From the NCBI RefSeq assembly GCF_943193015.1, contig NZ_CALPCM010000069.1, positions 1-7,900 on the forward strand: a stretch of DNA of 7,900 bases, given 5' to 3'. The DNA is from Hominisplanchenecus_A murintestinalis. GTDB taxonomy: Bacteria > Bacillota > Clostridia > Lachnospirales > Lachnospiraceae. Positions 1 to 5,591 of this stretch are shown piece by piece. Both the position numbers and the translations under genes were made by a program. The notes below the pieces were generated by a model, which did not search any database, was not told the origin of the DNA, and saw nothing but the letters and a program-made list of their open reading frames with translations. Positions within the stretch are counted from its first letter, which is position 1; each line of letters opens with the position of its first letter.

Positions 1-63
1 CGATTGATTTCACGGGAACTGGTTCAAGGATTTGTAGTATCGAGCATTTTTATATGCTCATGA

Positions 64-384
64 ATAATTCAGGTTAATATTTCTTTGAGTACAGGTGATA
101 TTAATTTTTTTGCGTCCGTTTCAAAATTAGCCAAAATAAAAGCAATCACAGGAAATATCCGTGTAGAGAATACTTCTGCCGGCGCACTTGACCTTTCCGT
201 TACCACAGGCAAAGTAACTGTTTCGGGGGCGACCTGTCGAGACGATATTACAGTAGATGTAGTGACCGGCAGCGCATATCTGACCGATAGTTCGTGCAGA
301 AGCGTAATTTCAAGCGGAATTACAGGAAGTATATCCTTGAATAACGTTATACAGGAAGTTAGAATGGACAGGAAGAATGAATAG
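64..384 (+). pseudogene. Remnant of a DUF4097-like repeat (putative adhesin) protein
   Basis: The reading frame is open from just after a TGA at 61-63 and ends with TAA at 382-384. It encodes short repeats of about 20 residues built round T-G-x-(I/V/A) turns (STGDI, ITGNI, TTGKV, VTGSA, ITGSI), with threonine, serine and cysteine at regular places. This is the pattern of the right-handed beta-helix of DUF4097 family proteins, which are often encoded beside PadR-type regulators and DUF1700 proteins. Full-length members run to several hundred residues with an N-terminal membrane or signal segment; here only about 105 codons remain, with no such segment and no good ribosome site before the TTG at 85. 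The last ten residues (QEVRMDRKNE) break the repeat pattern, so the 3' end is probably also foreign or frameshifted. I infer a fragment truncated at both ends. Function of the family is not established. Family call moderately sure, pseudogene status likely. Confidence 0.6.
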
Positions 385-440
385 CATACGTGCTTGTGCA
401 AGGGGGATTGTCGAAGGGGAAGTTATTTTTTGCATAAATC

Positions 441-480
441 CAATGCAGCGTTTAACATTTCAACGGAGCGTTTCTTGAAT
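441..480 (+). promoter_or_regulatory. Tandem 20-bp repeat, candidate operator of the first XRE regulator
   Basis: Bases 441-453 and 461-473 match at 11 of 13 positions (core AGCGTTT at 447-453 and 467-473), spaced exactly 20 bp, about two helical turns, so both face the same side of DNA. The pair lies directly upstream of and against the candidate -35 hexamer at 475-480. An inverted copy of the core (AACGCTC, 530-536) falls in the first codons of the regulator gene. XRE regulators commonly control their own promoters, so autoregulation is the natural reading; binding itself is inferred. Confidence 0.35.
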
Positions 481-502
481 ATGGTGTTTTTTTTGATATT
501 AT
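475..502 (+). promoter_or_regulatory. Candidate sigma-A promoter for the first XRE regulator
   Basis: TTGAAT (475-480) and TATTAT (497-502) are separated by 16 bp, with a T-run between them. Transcription would start near 509, leaving a very short leader that carries the ribosome site AAAGGAGGTG (511-520) ahead of the TTG start at 527. Confidence 0.4.
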
Positions 503-526
503 AAAATCGGAAAGGAGGTGAAAATA

Positions 527-967
527 TTGAACGCTCAAAAAACAGGTAGCCTAATTTTTGCTATCAGAAAAGAACAAAATCGAACGCAGCAGGATTTAGC
601 GAATGAATTGGGAGTATCAAGTGCAGCTATTTCTAAATGGGAACGGGGTATCGGATTTCCAGATGTATCTCTTATTGAACCCTTAGCTGCATCTCTGGGA
701 ATTACCATAGCAGAATTATTCAAGGGCGAAAGAACAGAAAACAGCGTTGATATCGAATATGAAAGTCTGTTGTCAGATGTTGTAAAAGTATCAGCCAATG
801 AAATAACCAAGAAGAAAAAAATAACGAATTGGATTATTGCTATTACTGTTGCTGTTCTTTATTTGATGATTTCTGTAATATCACACAAGTGGGAGATAAC
901 TTGGGTGGTCTGGATTGTATATTGTTTTTATCGGATTTTTACTGAATATATCTATAAAAAATATTAG
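527..967 (+). CDS. XRE-family transcriptional regulator with C-terminal membrane helices
   Basis: The product is a 146-residue DNA-binding protein. Residues about 7-65 form a Cro/C1-type helix-turn-helix domain: an IRKEQNRTQQDLANELGVS stretch followed by the recognition-helix signature AISKWERG and the usual hydrophobic DVSLIEPLAASLGI segment. After a charged linker (about 66-98, ending KKKK) come two hydrophobic stretches, about 100-118 and 124-139, which look like a membrane hairpin, so the regulator is probably tethered to the membrane. I chose the TTG at 527 because the strong ribosome site AAAGGAGGTG (511-520) lies six bases before it; the in-frame GTG at 518 is inside that site. It is followed after 33 bp by a membrane-protein gene in the same direction, so the two may be co-transcribed. 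What signal or target it responds to cannot be told from sequence. Confidence 0.85.
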   Translation: MNAQKTGSLIFAIRKEQNRTQQDLANELGVSSAAISKWERGIGFPDVSLIEPLAASLGITIAELFKGERTENSVDIEYESLLSDVVKVSANEITKKKKITNWIIAITVAVLYLMISVISHKWEITWVVWIVYCFYRIFTEYIYKKY

Positions 968-1000
968 TAATCTACAGAAACGTAAGAAACGGAGTAAAAA

Positions 1001-1729
1001 ATGGTCGATTATTCACAATTCGAGGCAAGTGTAAAATCCGGCATCCATGCAGATGTGAGCCGGATACGGCAGAAAGATGAAATAATAAAAGCCGTCGTTA
1101 AAAAGCGGAGAAATTCCGCAATAATCTGCGTGTGCTTCCTGTGCATGACAGGAATTTCTTTGTTTAAAAGCTGGATTCCCGCCGTTATCTGTCTCCTTCT
1201 TGCATTGTTTTTCCTATGGCGGGCTGTCGGAAAATTTTCTGACGAATATTTACGGGAAATGTACGAGGAAGGGCTTTTGGTTCCCGGCATGATCGTGAAA
1301 ACGGAACCCCTCACCATCATGGCAATCGCAAACATGACCGTGCGGGATGGTGCGGCAACCGTAAATGGGTGTTACTGTCTGGAGGTGAAGGAACTTGACG
1401 GGGCGCAAAAAATTCTATTTGAAAAAATCCCCTGCTCCTGTTTTTTCTGCTATGAGGGCGGCGATTACCATTCTTCCTTCCAGCCACATCCTCTCTATTG
1501 GGGAACGGCAGATGAGCAGTCTATTCAAGAAGCGTTAAGACAGGTGGAGGAGGACAACAAAGAAAATGCTAGAGATGAATGGGAAGTGCTCAAGGAGGTT
1601 GCGCGGCAGTTCCCTGATTTGGGAAACGGGAACTTGATTTTATTGGATGAAAATTACGTTCCCTTCGGGAAAAAGAACTACATGGACAGCAACTATAAGC
1701 CCCTCAACGAGGAAGCTGACCCCAAGTAA
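1001..1729 (+). CDS. Two-helix membrane protein of unknown function
   Basis: This 242-residue protein does not clearly belong to a family I can name. An N-terminal cytoplasmic segment (1-38, ending in a KKRR cluster) is followed by two adjacent hydrophobic helices, about 39-56 and 58-75, and then a soluble domain of roughly 165 residues. The soluble part contains a VPGMIVKTEPL stretch, a cysteine-rich segment (CSCFFC, 145-150), a QPHPLYWGTADE motif and an acidic helical region (about 172-203). The positive residues before helix 1 suggest both ends are cytoplasmic. The ATG at 1001 is preceded by ACGGAG (989-994) with six-base spacing. Its base composition is somewhat richer in GC than the regulator just upstream, so the two may have different origins despite the short gap. 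It resembles DUF3239-type clostridial proteins only loosely. The reading frame is intact and probably expressed. Confidence 0.7.
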   Translation: MVDYSQFEASVKSGIHADVSRIRQKDEIIKAVVKKRRNSAIICVCFLCMTGISLFKSWIPAVICLLLALFFLWRAVGKFSDEYLREMYEEGLLVPGMIVKTEPLTIMAIANMTVRDGAATVNGCYCLEVKELDGAQKILFEKIPCSCFFCYEGGDYHSSFQPHPLYWGTADEQSIQEALRQVEEDNKENARDEWEVLKEVARQFPDLGNGNLILLDENYVPFGKKNYMDSNYKPLNEEADPK

Positions 1730-1742
1730 TATGTTCCATTTA

Positions 1743-1768
1743 GGGAAACGCTGATGAAAGCGTTTCCC
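1743..1768. repeat. Perfect 10-bp hairpin, possible terminator without U-tract
   Basis: GGGAAACGCT (1743-1752) and AGCGTTTCCC (1759-1768) form a perfect 10-bp stem with a six-base loop, starting 13 bases after the stop of the membrane-protein gene. Position suggests a terminator, but no run of T follows on either strand, so it could equally be a processing/stability hairpin or a protein-binding palindrome. Confidence 0.45.
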
Positions 1769-1924
1769 ACGTCGCAAATTCCAATATGGCGGTAAACTAG
1801 AGCATATGCACTAATGAGTATTGGTAGACACACCTTGTCTGGTAGTAAAATAAGGCATTTCTCGCTTTGTGTCCTGTTTTTTATCAGGCAGTTTTGATAG
1901 GATTTTTCTGAAGGGAGGAAAAGA

Positions 1925-2434
1925 ATGAATCAAGAAAAAATCGGAAAATTCTTAAAAGAACTCCGTAAGCAAAAAGGACTTACCCAAGAACAGATTGCAG
2001 AAAAATTTAACGTATCAAACAGAACAATATCCCGTTGGGAGAATGGCAACAATATGCCAGACTTAGATATTTTGATTGAAATATCAGATTATTATGAAGT
2101 TGACTTACGGGAAGTTCTAAATGGAGAAAGGAAAAGCGAGAATATGGATAAAGAAATGAAAGAAACTGTATTGCGAGCAGTGGATTATACAAACGCAGAA
2201 GCGGAACGATACAATAAGCGTGTACGGATATGCAATGGGATAGCAATGCTTTTAGTAGTAGCCTACACTATCATTAAAGGAACAAGCCTTTATGATAATC
2301 CGACAGTTATGGCTGGACTGGATATTGCACAGGGATTTGCAGTTGGAATGCTTTTGGTAGGTTTGATTTATTCAAGTCGCTATGGTGAGAGGATTAGAGC
2401 GCTCAAAAAACGACTGATGAAAAGGCAAGAATAG
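1925..2434 (+). CDS. XRE-family regulator with C-terminal membrane tail
   Basis: The 169-residue product begins with a textbook Cro/C1-type helix-turn-helix (residues about 6-62): LRKQKGLTQEQIAEKFNVS, then the recognition signature RTISRWENG and MPDLDILIEISDYYEVDL. This N-terminal form is very common in clostridial membrane-linked regulators. A charged linker (66-100) leads to two hydrophobic stretches, about 103-118 and 130-149, separated by a short polar loop, and a basic tail (RALKKRLMKRQE). The ATG at 1925 has an excellent ribosome site (AAGGGAGGAAAAG, 1911-1923). The gene is preceded by 195 bp without a coding gene and is probably transcribed alone. Its stop codon at 2432-2434 abuts a truncated parA lying in the same reading frame, so a recombination point sits at or next to the stop; the regulator may have lost a few C-terminal residues. 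The target is unknown. Confidence 0.85.
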   Translation: MNQEKIGKFLKELRKQKGLTQEQIAEKFNVSNRTISRWENGNNMPDLDILIEISDYYEVDLREVLNGERKSENMDKEMKETVLRAVDYTNAEAERYNKRVRICNGIAMLLVVAYTIIKGTSLYDNPTVMAGLDIAQGFAVGMLLVGLIYSSRYGERIRALKKRLMKRQE

Positions 2435-2875
2435 ATTCTGGAGCCGCTGCGGGAGAAGTATGATTACATTCTGATTGATACCTGCCCGTCCCTTGGGACT
2501 TTGACAATCAATGCTCTGGCTGCTTCGGATGAAGTCATTATCACGGTGAACCCCCAGCTTCTGGCTATGATGGGGATGCAGGATTTTTTGCGGACGGTGA
2601 TGAAAATCAGGAAGCGGATCAATCCGGGGCTGGGGATTGCGGGCATCCTGATGACCATGTGCGAGTCCAGGACGAAGCAGTGTAAGGTATTGACGGAGGA
2701 AGTGACGGAGAGTTTCCAGGAGCAGATACGGGTGTTTGAGACGAGGATTCCTAGTACGGTGAAGGTGGGGGAGAGCATTTATTACAGCCTGCCGGTGACG
2801 GAATATAGCCCGAAGGCGAGTGCGGGGATGGCTTATAAAAAGTTTGCAAAGGAGTTGGTTTCGTATGAAGGCTAA
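2435..2875 (+). pseudogene. parA: ParA/Soj-type partition ATPase, C-terminal part only
   Basis: The open frame of 146 codons gives a ParA protein lacking its first 110 or so residues. What remains starts just before the Walker B region, YDYILIDTCPSLG (residues 9-21), continues with TINALAASDEVIITVNPQ and a typical C-terminal lobe ending LVSYEG. The Walker A loop (KGGxxKT type), which binds and hydrolyses ATP, is absent, so the protein cannot work as a partition ATPase. In the family ParA moves ParB-bound DNA; in integrative elements the pair is thought to help maintain the excised circle. The ParA frame is interrupted upstream by the stop of the preceding regulator, and no good start with a ribosome site lies at the cut; an in-frame ATG at 2501 has none. 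Stop TAA (2873-2875) overlaps the parB start, the usual coupling. The segment is notably G-rich on this strand, unlike the regulator before it. Confidence 0.85.
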
Positions 2876-3598
2876 TGGACGAAGAGGAAGATTTTTAATG
2901 ACGCTGTGGACCTTCTGGCGGGGGCGGAAGAGGTTTCTGCTCCGGAGAACGGGAATGAGAAGGTCAGCAGCCAGGGGCGGCGGAATGATATTCTGGAGGA
3001 AATCGCAAGGCTGAACGGGCAGGACACGGCGGGGACTTGTGGACATGATGTCCACAAGGTGAAGAGCCGGGATACTATCGGGGAAGAGTATGGGATGACC
3101 GGGAGGAATATTGCCAGGTATATGCGGGTGCAGAAGCTGGAAGAGCCTTTGAAGGAGCGGTTGGACGAGGGGATGCTGCCTTTGGTGGCGGCGGTGGATT
3201 TGTCCTATCTGTCGGAGAGGGAGCAGGGGGTGGTGTCCGGGCCGGCAGAGAGTGGCAGGATTAAGCTGGATGCGAAGACGGCGAAGTGCGTCAGGGGCAT
3301 GGCGGGGAATGTGACGGAAGAGGCTGTGCTGGGGGCGCTGGATAGTGGAAAAGGGAAGAAGGCGGCCACCGGAAGGAGCGTGAGGCTGTCGGCGGAGGTG
3401 TATGAGAGGTATTTTGCCGGTGTGAAACCTGCGGACGTGGCAGGGATTGTGGAGGAAGCACTGGCGGCGTGGTTTGGGAAAGGGGGAGAGACTGATGTTC
3501 CCAGAGAAGCAGCGGTAATGTTCCACTTACTGTATTTGGGGACGGGCATGAAACGGTGGGGTTTCCGATACATAGCTTTTCGACGTTTGAGAGGATAA
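2865..3598 (+). pseudogene. parB: ParB-type partition protein, frameshifted and internally deleted
   Basis: ParB begins at ATG 2865 (AAAGGAG at 2848-2854), overlapping the end of parA by 11 bases. The first codons read MKANGRRGRF, then a run of five T (2892-2896) where six would keep the frame; restoring one T gives RFFNDAVDLLAGAEE and links to the long downstream frame, which is open to 3598. That downstream part goes from the acidic N-terminal segment (APENGNEK, to about 2962) straight into VSSQGRRNDILEEI, which in full-length relatives lies after the ParB/Srx nuclease-CTPase fold. So roughly 130 residues, including the GERRxxA-like CTP-binding motifs, are missing. The helix-turn-helix DNA-binding part is kept (SRDTIGEEYGMTGRNIARYM, then LKERLDEGMLPLVAAVDLSYL), as is the C-terminal dimerisation segment ending near AAWFGKGG. 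It is almost certainly non-functional in partition. The last 35 residues to 3598 look like out-of-frame reading of the next gene. Confidence 0.8.
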
Positions 3599-3723
3599 AG
3601 AAGTATGATGAAAATGAAGATGCGGAGAATGTCGGGAAGCCTTATTCTATCGAGGTTAGAGATATGGAAAGAACGATAACTATATATGGCATTGCTTCAA
3701 CGAGATTTGATATAGCAGGTTAA
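3495..3723 (+). pseudogene. N-terminal part of a conserved integrative-element protein, frameshifted
   Basis: A conserved-looking reading frame follows parB. ATG 3495 begins MFPEKQR and then meets TAA; shifting frame at about 3513 gives GNVPLTVFGDGHETVGFP and continues through SFSTFERIKKYDEN and VGKPYSIEVRDMERTITI to a stop at 3721-3723. The LTVFGDGHE/VGFP opening is the kind of short acidic protein found after parB in clostridial integrative elements; its function is unknown to me. The TGATG at 3493-3497 would be a translational coupling with a parB stop, but neither frame is right now, which suggests indels in the G-run at 3482-3486 and near 3513. The C-terminal portion may be the fragment found at 6165-6440, with the AbiE unit inserted between. 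Moderately sure of the reading frame, less of the identity. Confidence 0.5.
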
Positions 3724-3771
3724 ATTGTGTCAGACCTATTTGTTTTATTGTGGACATGTAGGGCTGATTTT

Positions 3772-3789
3772 TGTAGTAAAGCACACAAG
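3772..3789 (+). repeat. 18-bp direct repeat, copy 1 (upstream of the abiE promoter)
   Basis: The 18 bases beginning TGTAGTAAAGCACAC are repeated without mismatch at 3850-3867, 78 bp downstream. This copy is 32 bp upstream of the -35 hexamer. It is either an operator half of the abiE control region or the trace of a small duplication. Confidence 0.75.
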
Positions 3790-3821
3790 TATAAGATTTG
3801 AAGTTGTTCGATTTGATTCGC

Positions 3822-3850
3822 TTGATTTTTTTGCGTTGAATAGATATAAT
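3822..3850 (+). promoter_or_regulatory. Sigma-A promoter of the abiE operon
   Basis: TTGATT (3822-3827) and a perfect TATAAT (3845-3850) are separated by 17 bp, the optimum for the vegetative sigma factor. This is the best promoter in the window. Transcription would start near 3857, inside the second copy of the 18-bp repeat, giving a leader of about 113 bases with two strong palindromes before abiEi. Confidence 0.75.
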
Positions 3851-3867
3851 GTAGTAAAGCACACAAG
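3850..3867 (+). repeat. 18-bp direct repeat, copy 2 (at the abiE transcription start)
   Basis: Identical to 3772-3789. It begins at the last base of the -10 hexamer and covers the expected transcription start, so a protein bound here would block promoter opening or clearance. Confidence 0.75.
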
Positions 3868-3907
3868 AGATAAAAAATTTATGCGTATTTTAGTGCAGAG
3901 GTGAAAG

Positions 3908-3956
3908 TTTGGAAGTAAACTTCCAAATCTACCTGAATGACGCAGTAAATGCGTCA
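3908..3956. promoter_or_regulatory. Two consecutive palindromes in the abiE leader, candidate AbiEi operators
   Basis: The first palindrome is TTTGGAAG (3908-3915), loop TAAA, CTTCCAAA (3920-3927). The second is TGACGCA (3938-3944), loop GTAAA, TGCGTCA (3950-3956). Both are perfect, and both centres contain AGTAAA, which also occurs in the two 18-bp repeats. AbiEi of Streptococcus agalactiae is known to repress its own operon by binding two inverted repeats, so these are natural candidates. As RNA they would fold just upstream of the ribosome site (3958-3964) and could also affect translation or mRNA stability. Confidence 0.55.
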
Positions 3957-3969
3957 GAAGGAGGAAATA

Positions 3970-4578
3970 ATGCTAACACAGAATGATATAAGAATACTAA
4001 GCAAAATATTTTCTGATTATGGCTATGTCATGACAACAGCACAGCTTACAAATGAAAAATTGTTTTATAGAGATATTCAACGTATGCTGGAACAAGGATT
4101 GATTGAAAGAATAAAAAGGGGCTGTTACCATTGGGTGGATGACTATGGTACGAGTGAGGTGGTTATTGTCAACCGCCTGTTCCCTGATGCAGTTCTTTGT
4201 ATGGAAACAGCCCTTTTCTATTATAGATACAGTGACAGGAATCCCGCTGAATGGAATATTACCATTGACAAAAATACTTCCAGAAAGCGTACAAATATTG
4301 ATTATCCTTTCATTAAGGCTTATCGGGTTGAGCCAGAGCTGCTTTCCATTGGAAAAACAAAAGGGAAAATTGACTTCCAAGAAGTTCATATTTATGACCG
4401 TGACCGTACCATTTGCGATGTGCTGAGGAATATGAATAAGATGGATAAAGAGATTTTTAATAAAGCAATACAAGGATATGTAAAAGACCAGAAAAAAAAT
4501 ATTCCGAACCTTATGCAGTACGCAAAGGCTTTGCGGGTGCAAAAGCGTGTAAAGGATTTGATTGGAGTGTGGTTGTAA
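3970..4578 (+). CDS. abiEi: AbiEi-family antitoxin / autorepressor of the type IV system
   Basis: The 202-residue protein fits AbiEi in length and layout. Residues about 1-55 form a winged helix-turn-helix: LTQNDIRILSKIF, then TTAQLTNEKLFYRDIQRMLEQ, then the wing LIERIKRGCYHW. The remainder is the antitoxin domain, with the family-typical segments VNRLFPDAVLCMETALFYY, PAEWNITIDKNTSR, IKAYRVEPELLSIG and IYDRDRTICDVLRNMNKMDKEIFNKAI. In the family the N-terminal domain represses the operon and the C-terminal domain counters AbiEii without stable contact between the two proteins, hence type IV. The ATG at 3970 is chosen because AAGGAGG (3958-3964) precedes it by five bases; the in-frame ATG at 3949 lies in the palindrome upstream and has no ribosome site. 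Its TAA overlaps the abiEii ATG by one base. The gene shows no damage and is probably active. Confidence 0.92.
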   Translation: MLTQNDIRILSKIFSDYGYVMTTAQLTNEKLFYRDIQRMLEQGLIERIKRGCYHWVDDYGTSEVVIVNRLFPDAVLCMETALFYYRYSDRNPAEWNITIDKNTSRKRTNIDYPFIKAYRVEPELLSIGKTKGKIDFQEVHIYDRDRTICDVLRNMNKMDKEIFNKAIQGYVKDQKKNIPNLMQYAKALRVQKRVKDLIGVWL

Positions 4579-5474
4579 TGGCAGATAAGGCAGCGTCCGT
4601 TCTTGCGAAATTGAAAAACAAAGCTAAGATTTCTGGAATCAGCTATCAACAGTGTTTGCAGTTGTTTATGCAGGAGGAATTTTTGCGGAAACTTTCAAAA
4701 TCTGGTTATGAAGACAATCTTATTCTGAAAGGCGGATTGTTTATCTATACGCTTACCAATTTTGAAAGCCGCGCAACGATAGATGTTGATTTCCTGCTTC
4801 GTGGATTTTCCAATTCCATAGAAGATGTAAAAAGTATGATTGGTAAGATTATTGAAACATCAACAGGAAATGATTTTGTTTCCATGACAGCAAAGGGATT
4901 TGAAGAAATTTCCCCACAGAGGAAATACCACGGCATCAGCACTCAAATTATCGGTCAGATAAAAAATGTCCGTGTGCCATTTAATGTGGATATTGGTGTG
5001 GGAGATATTATTGTGCCGAAAGCGCAGGAAAGAAGAATCAATACACAGCTTCCAGATTTTGAAAAGCCAGTGATAAAAACGTATTCTTTGGAAAGTACGA
5101 TAGCAGAGAAATTTGACGCTATCTTGCAACGATTTGAATTGACTGGCAGGATGAAAGACTTTTACGATATATATTATCTGGCAAGAACATTCGATTTTGA
5201 GGGAACGAAGCTACGGGCGGCAATTTTTGAAACGTTGAAGAAAAGAGAAACGCCTTATGATAGAGATAGCTTTAAGCGTATTCTGGCACTTTCCGAAGAT
5301 GAAGATATGCAGAAGCGGTGGAGATATTTTTTGAAAAATATTAAAGATGGTACGTTGGAATTTGCGGTGGTTATTAAAGAGATGCAGAAATTTCTTGAGC
5401 CAGTGTTTGATGCGATAGTGGATGAAGAAGAGTGGAAGAAGAATTGGACTTTCAAACAGAAATGGAACAGATGA
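4578..5474 (+). CDS. abiEii: AbiEii nucleotidyltransferase toxin
   Basis: The 298-residue protein is the toxin of the AbiE pair, a member of the DNA polymerase beta-like nucleotidyltransferase superfamily; relatives such as MenT transfer nucleotides to tRNA acceptor ends, and S. agalactiae AbiEii binds GTP. All expected motifs are present: LILKGGLFIY (48-57; the GG of motif I), ATIDVDFL (66-73; D69 and D71 as metal-binding acids of motif II), a later acidic strand VDIGVGD (137-143), AEKFDAILQR (176-185; motif III lysine K178) and GRMKDFYDIYYLAR (190-203; motif IV, with K193, D194 and D197). ATG 4578 shares its A with the abiEi stop (TAATG), so translation is coupled and the antitoxin is made first. 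The in-frame GTG at 4569 lies inside abiEi and is less likely. Full length, no disruption. The pair gives phage resistance by abortive infection and plasmid or island stability in studied cases. Confidence 0.92.
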   Translation: MADKAASVLAKLKNKAKISGISYQQCLQLFMQEEFLRKLSKSGYEDNLILKGGLFIYTLTNFESRATIDVDFLLRGFSNSIEDVKSMIGKIIETSTGNDFVSMTAKGFEEISPQRKYHGISTQIIGQIKNVRVPFNVDIGVGDIIVPKAQERRINTQLPDFEKPVIKTYSLESTIAEKFDAILQRFELTGRMKDFYDIYYLARTFDFEGTKLRAAIFETLKKRETPYDRDSFKRILALSEDEDMQKRWRYFLKNIKDGTLEFAVVIKEMQKFLEPVFDAIVDEEEWKKNWTFKQKWNR

Positions 5475-5492
5475 ACAAAGGGGGGATACAGA

Positions 5493-5591
5493 ATGGGTAA
5501 AGTTCTTGAATTGGAACAGAGGGAACAGGCAGGTTCTGGTTCATATAATCGTTTTGAGTATCAAGTTCACTTTAACAAGCAAAGATTCTGA
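5493..5591 (+). pseudogene. Truncated third gene of the abiE operon (32 codons left)
   Basis: ATG 5493 lies 18 bases after the abiEii stop behind an excellent ribosome site (AAAGGGGGG, 5477-5485). It encodes MGKVLELEQREQAGSGSYN followed by RFEYQVHFNKQRF and a stop at 5589-5591. The opening E-x-A-G-S-x-S-Y-x-R-F-E-Y-Q looks like the start of DUF4297/Cap4-type dsDNA nuclease domains, from memory of the family and not from a search. After about residue 26 the resemblance ends, and the DNA instead becomes a recombinase tail in another frame, so a deletion or insertion point lies near 5570-5640. If right, the ancestral operon had a third, possibly nucleolytic, gene. The remaining peptide is unlikely to have that function. 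Confidence 0.5.

Noticed and set aside
20..30. GGTTCAAGGA as a tRNA T-arm that could mark an integration site
   Set aside because: The stem bases do not pair, no acceptor or anticodon arm can be placed round it, and there is no CCA-like end.
42..59. GAGCAT/ATGCTC hairpin as a terminator
   Set aside because: The stem is only six base pairs and AT-rich, with no T-run after it; too weak to call.
2820..3014. Plus-strand frame of 64 codons overlapping the start of parB
   Set aside because: Its tail is out-of-frame reading of parB beyond the T-run frameshift; only the first codons from ATG 2865 are genuine ParB.
2372..3526. Long minus-strand open frame of 384 codons over parA/parB
   Set aside because: It is rich in proline, histidine and arginine with no domain pattern. 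It is the antisense shadow of G-rich coding sequence, whose plus strand reads clearly as ParA and ParB.
3724..3969. A small gene in the AT-rich stretch before abiEi
   Set aside because: No frame with a ribosome site and plausible protein sequence is present on either strand; the minus-strand frame at 3680-3862 is low-complexity. The stretch is better explained as promoter and operators.
3997..4542. Minus-strand open frame of 181 codons opposite abiEi
   Set aside because: The plus-strand AbiEi has recognisable domains and a strong ribosome site; the antisense frame has no ribosome site or recognisable motif.
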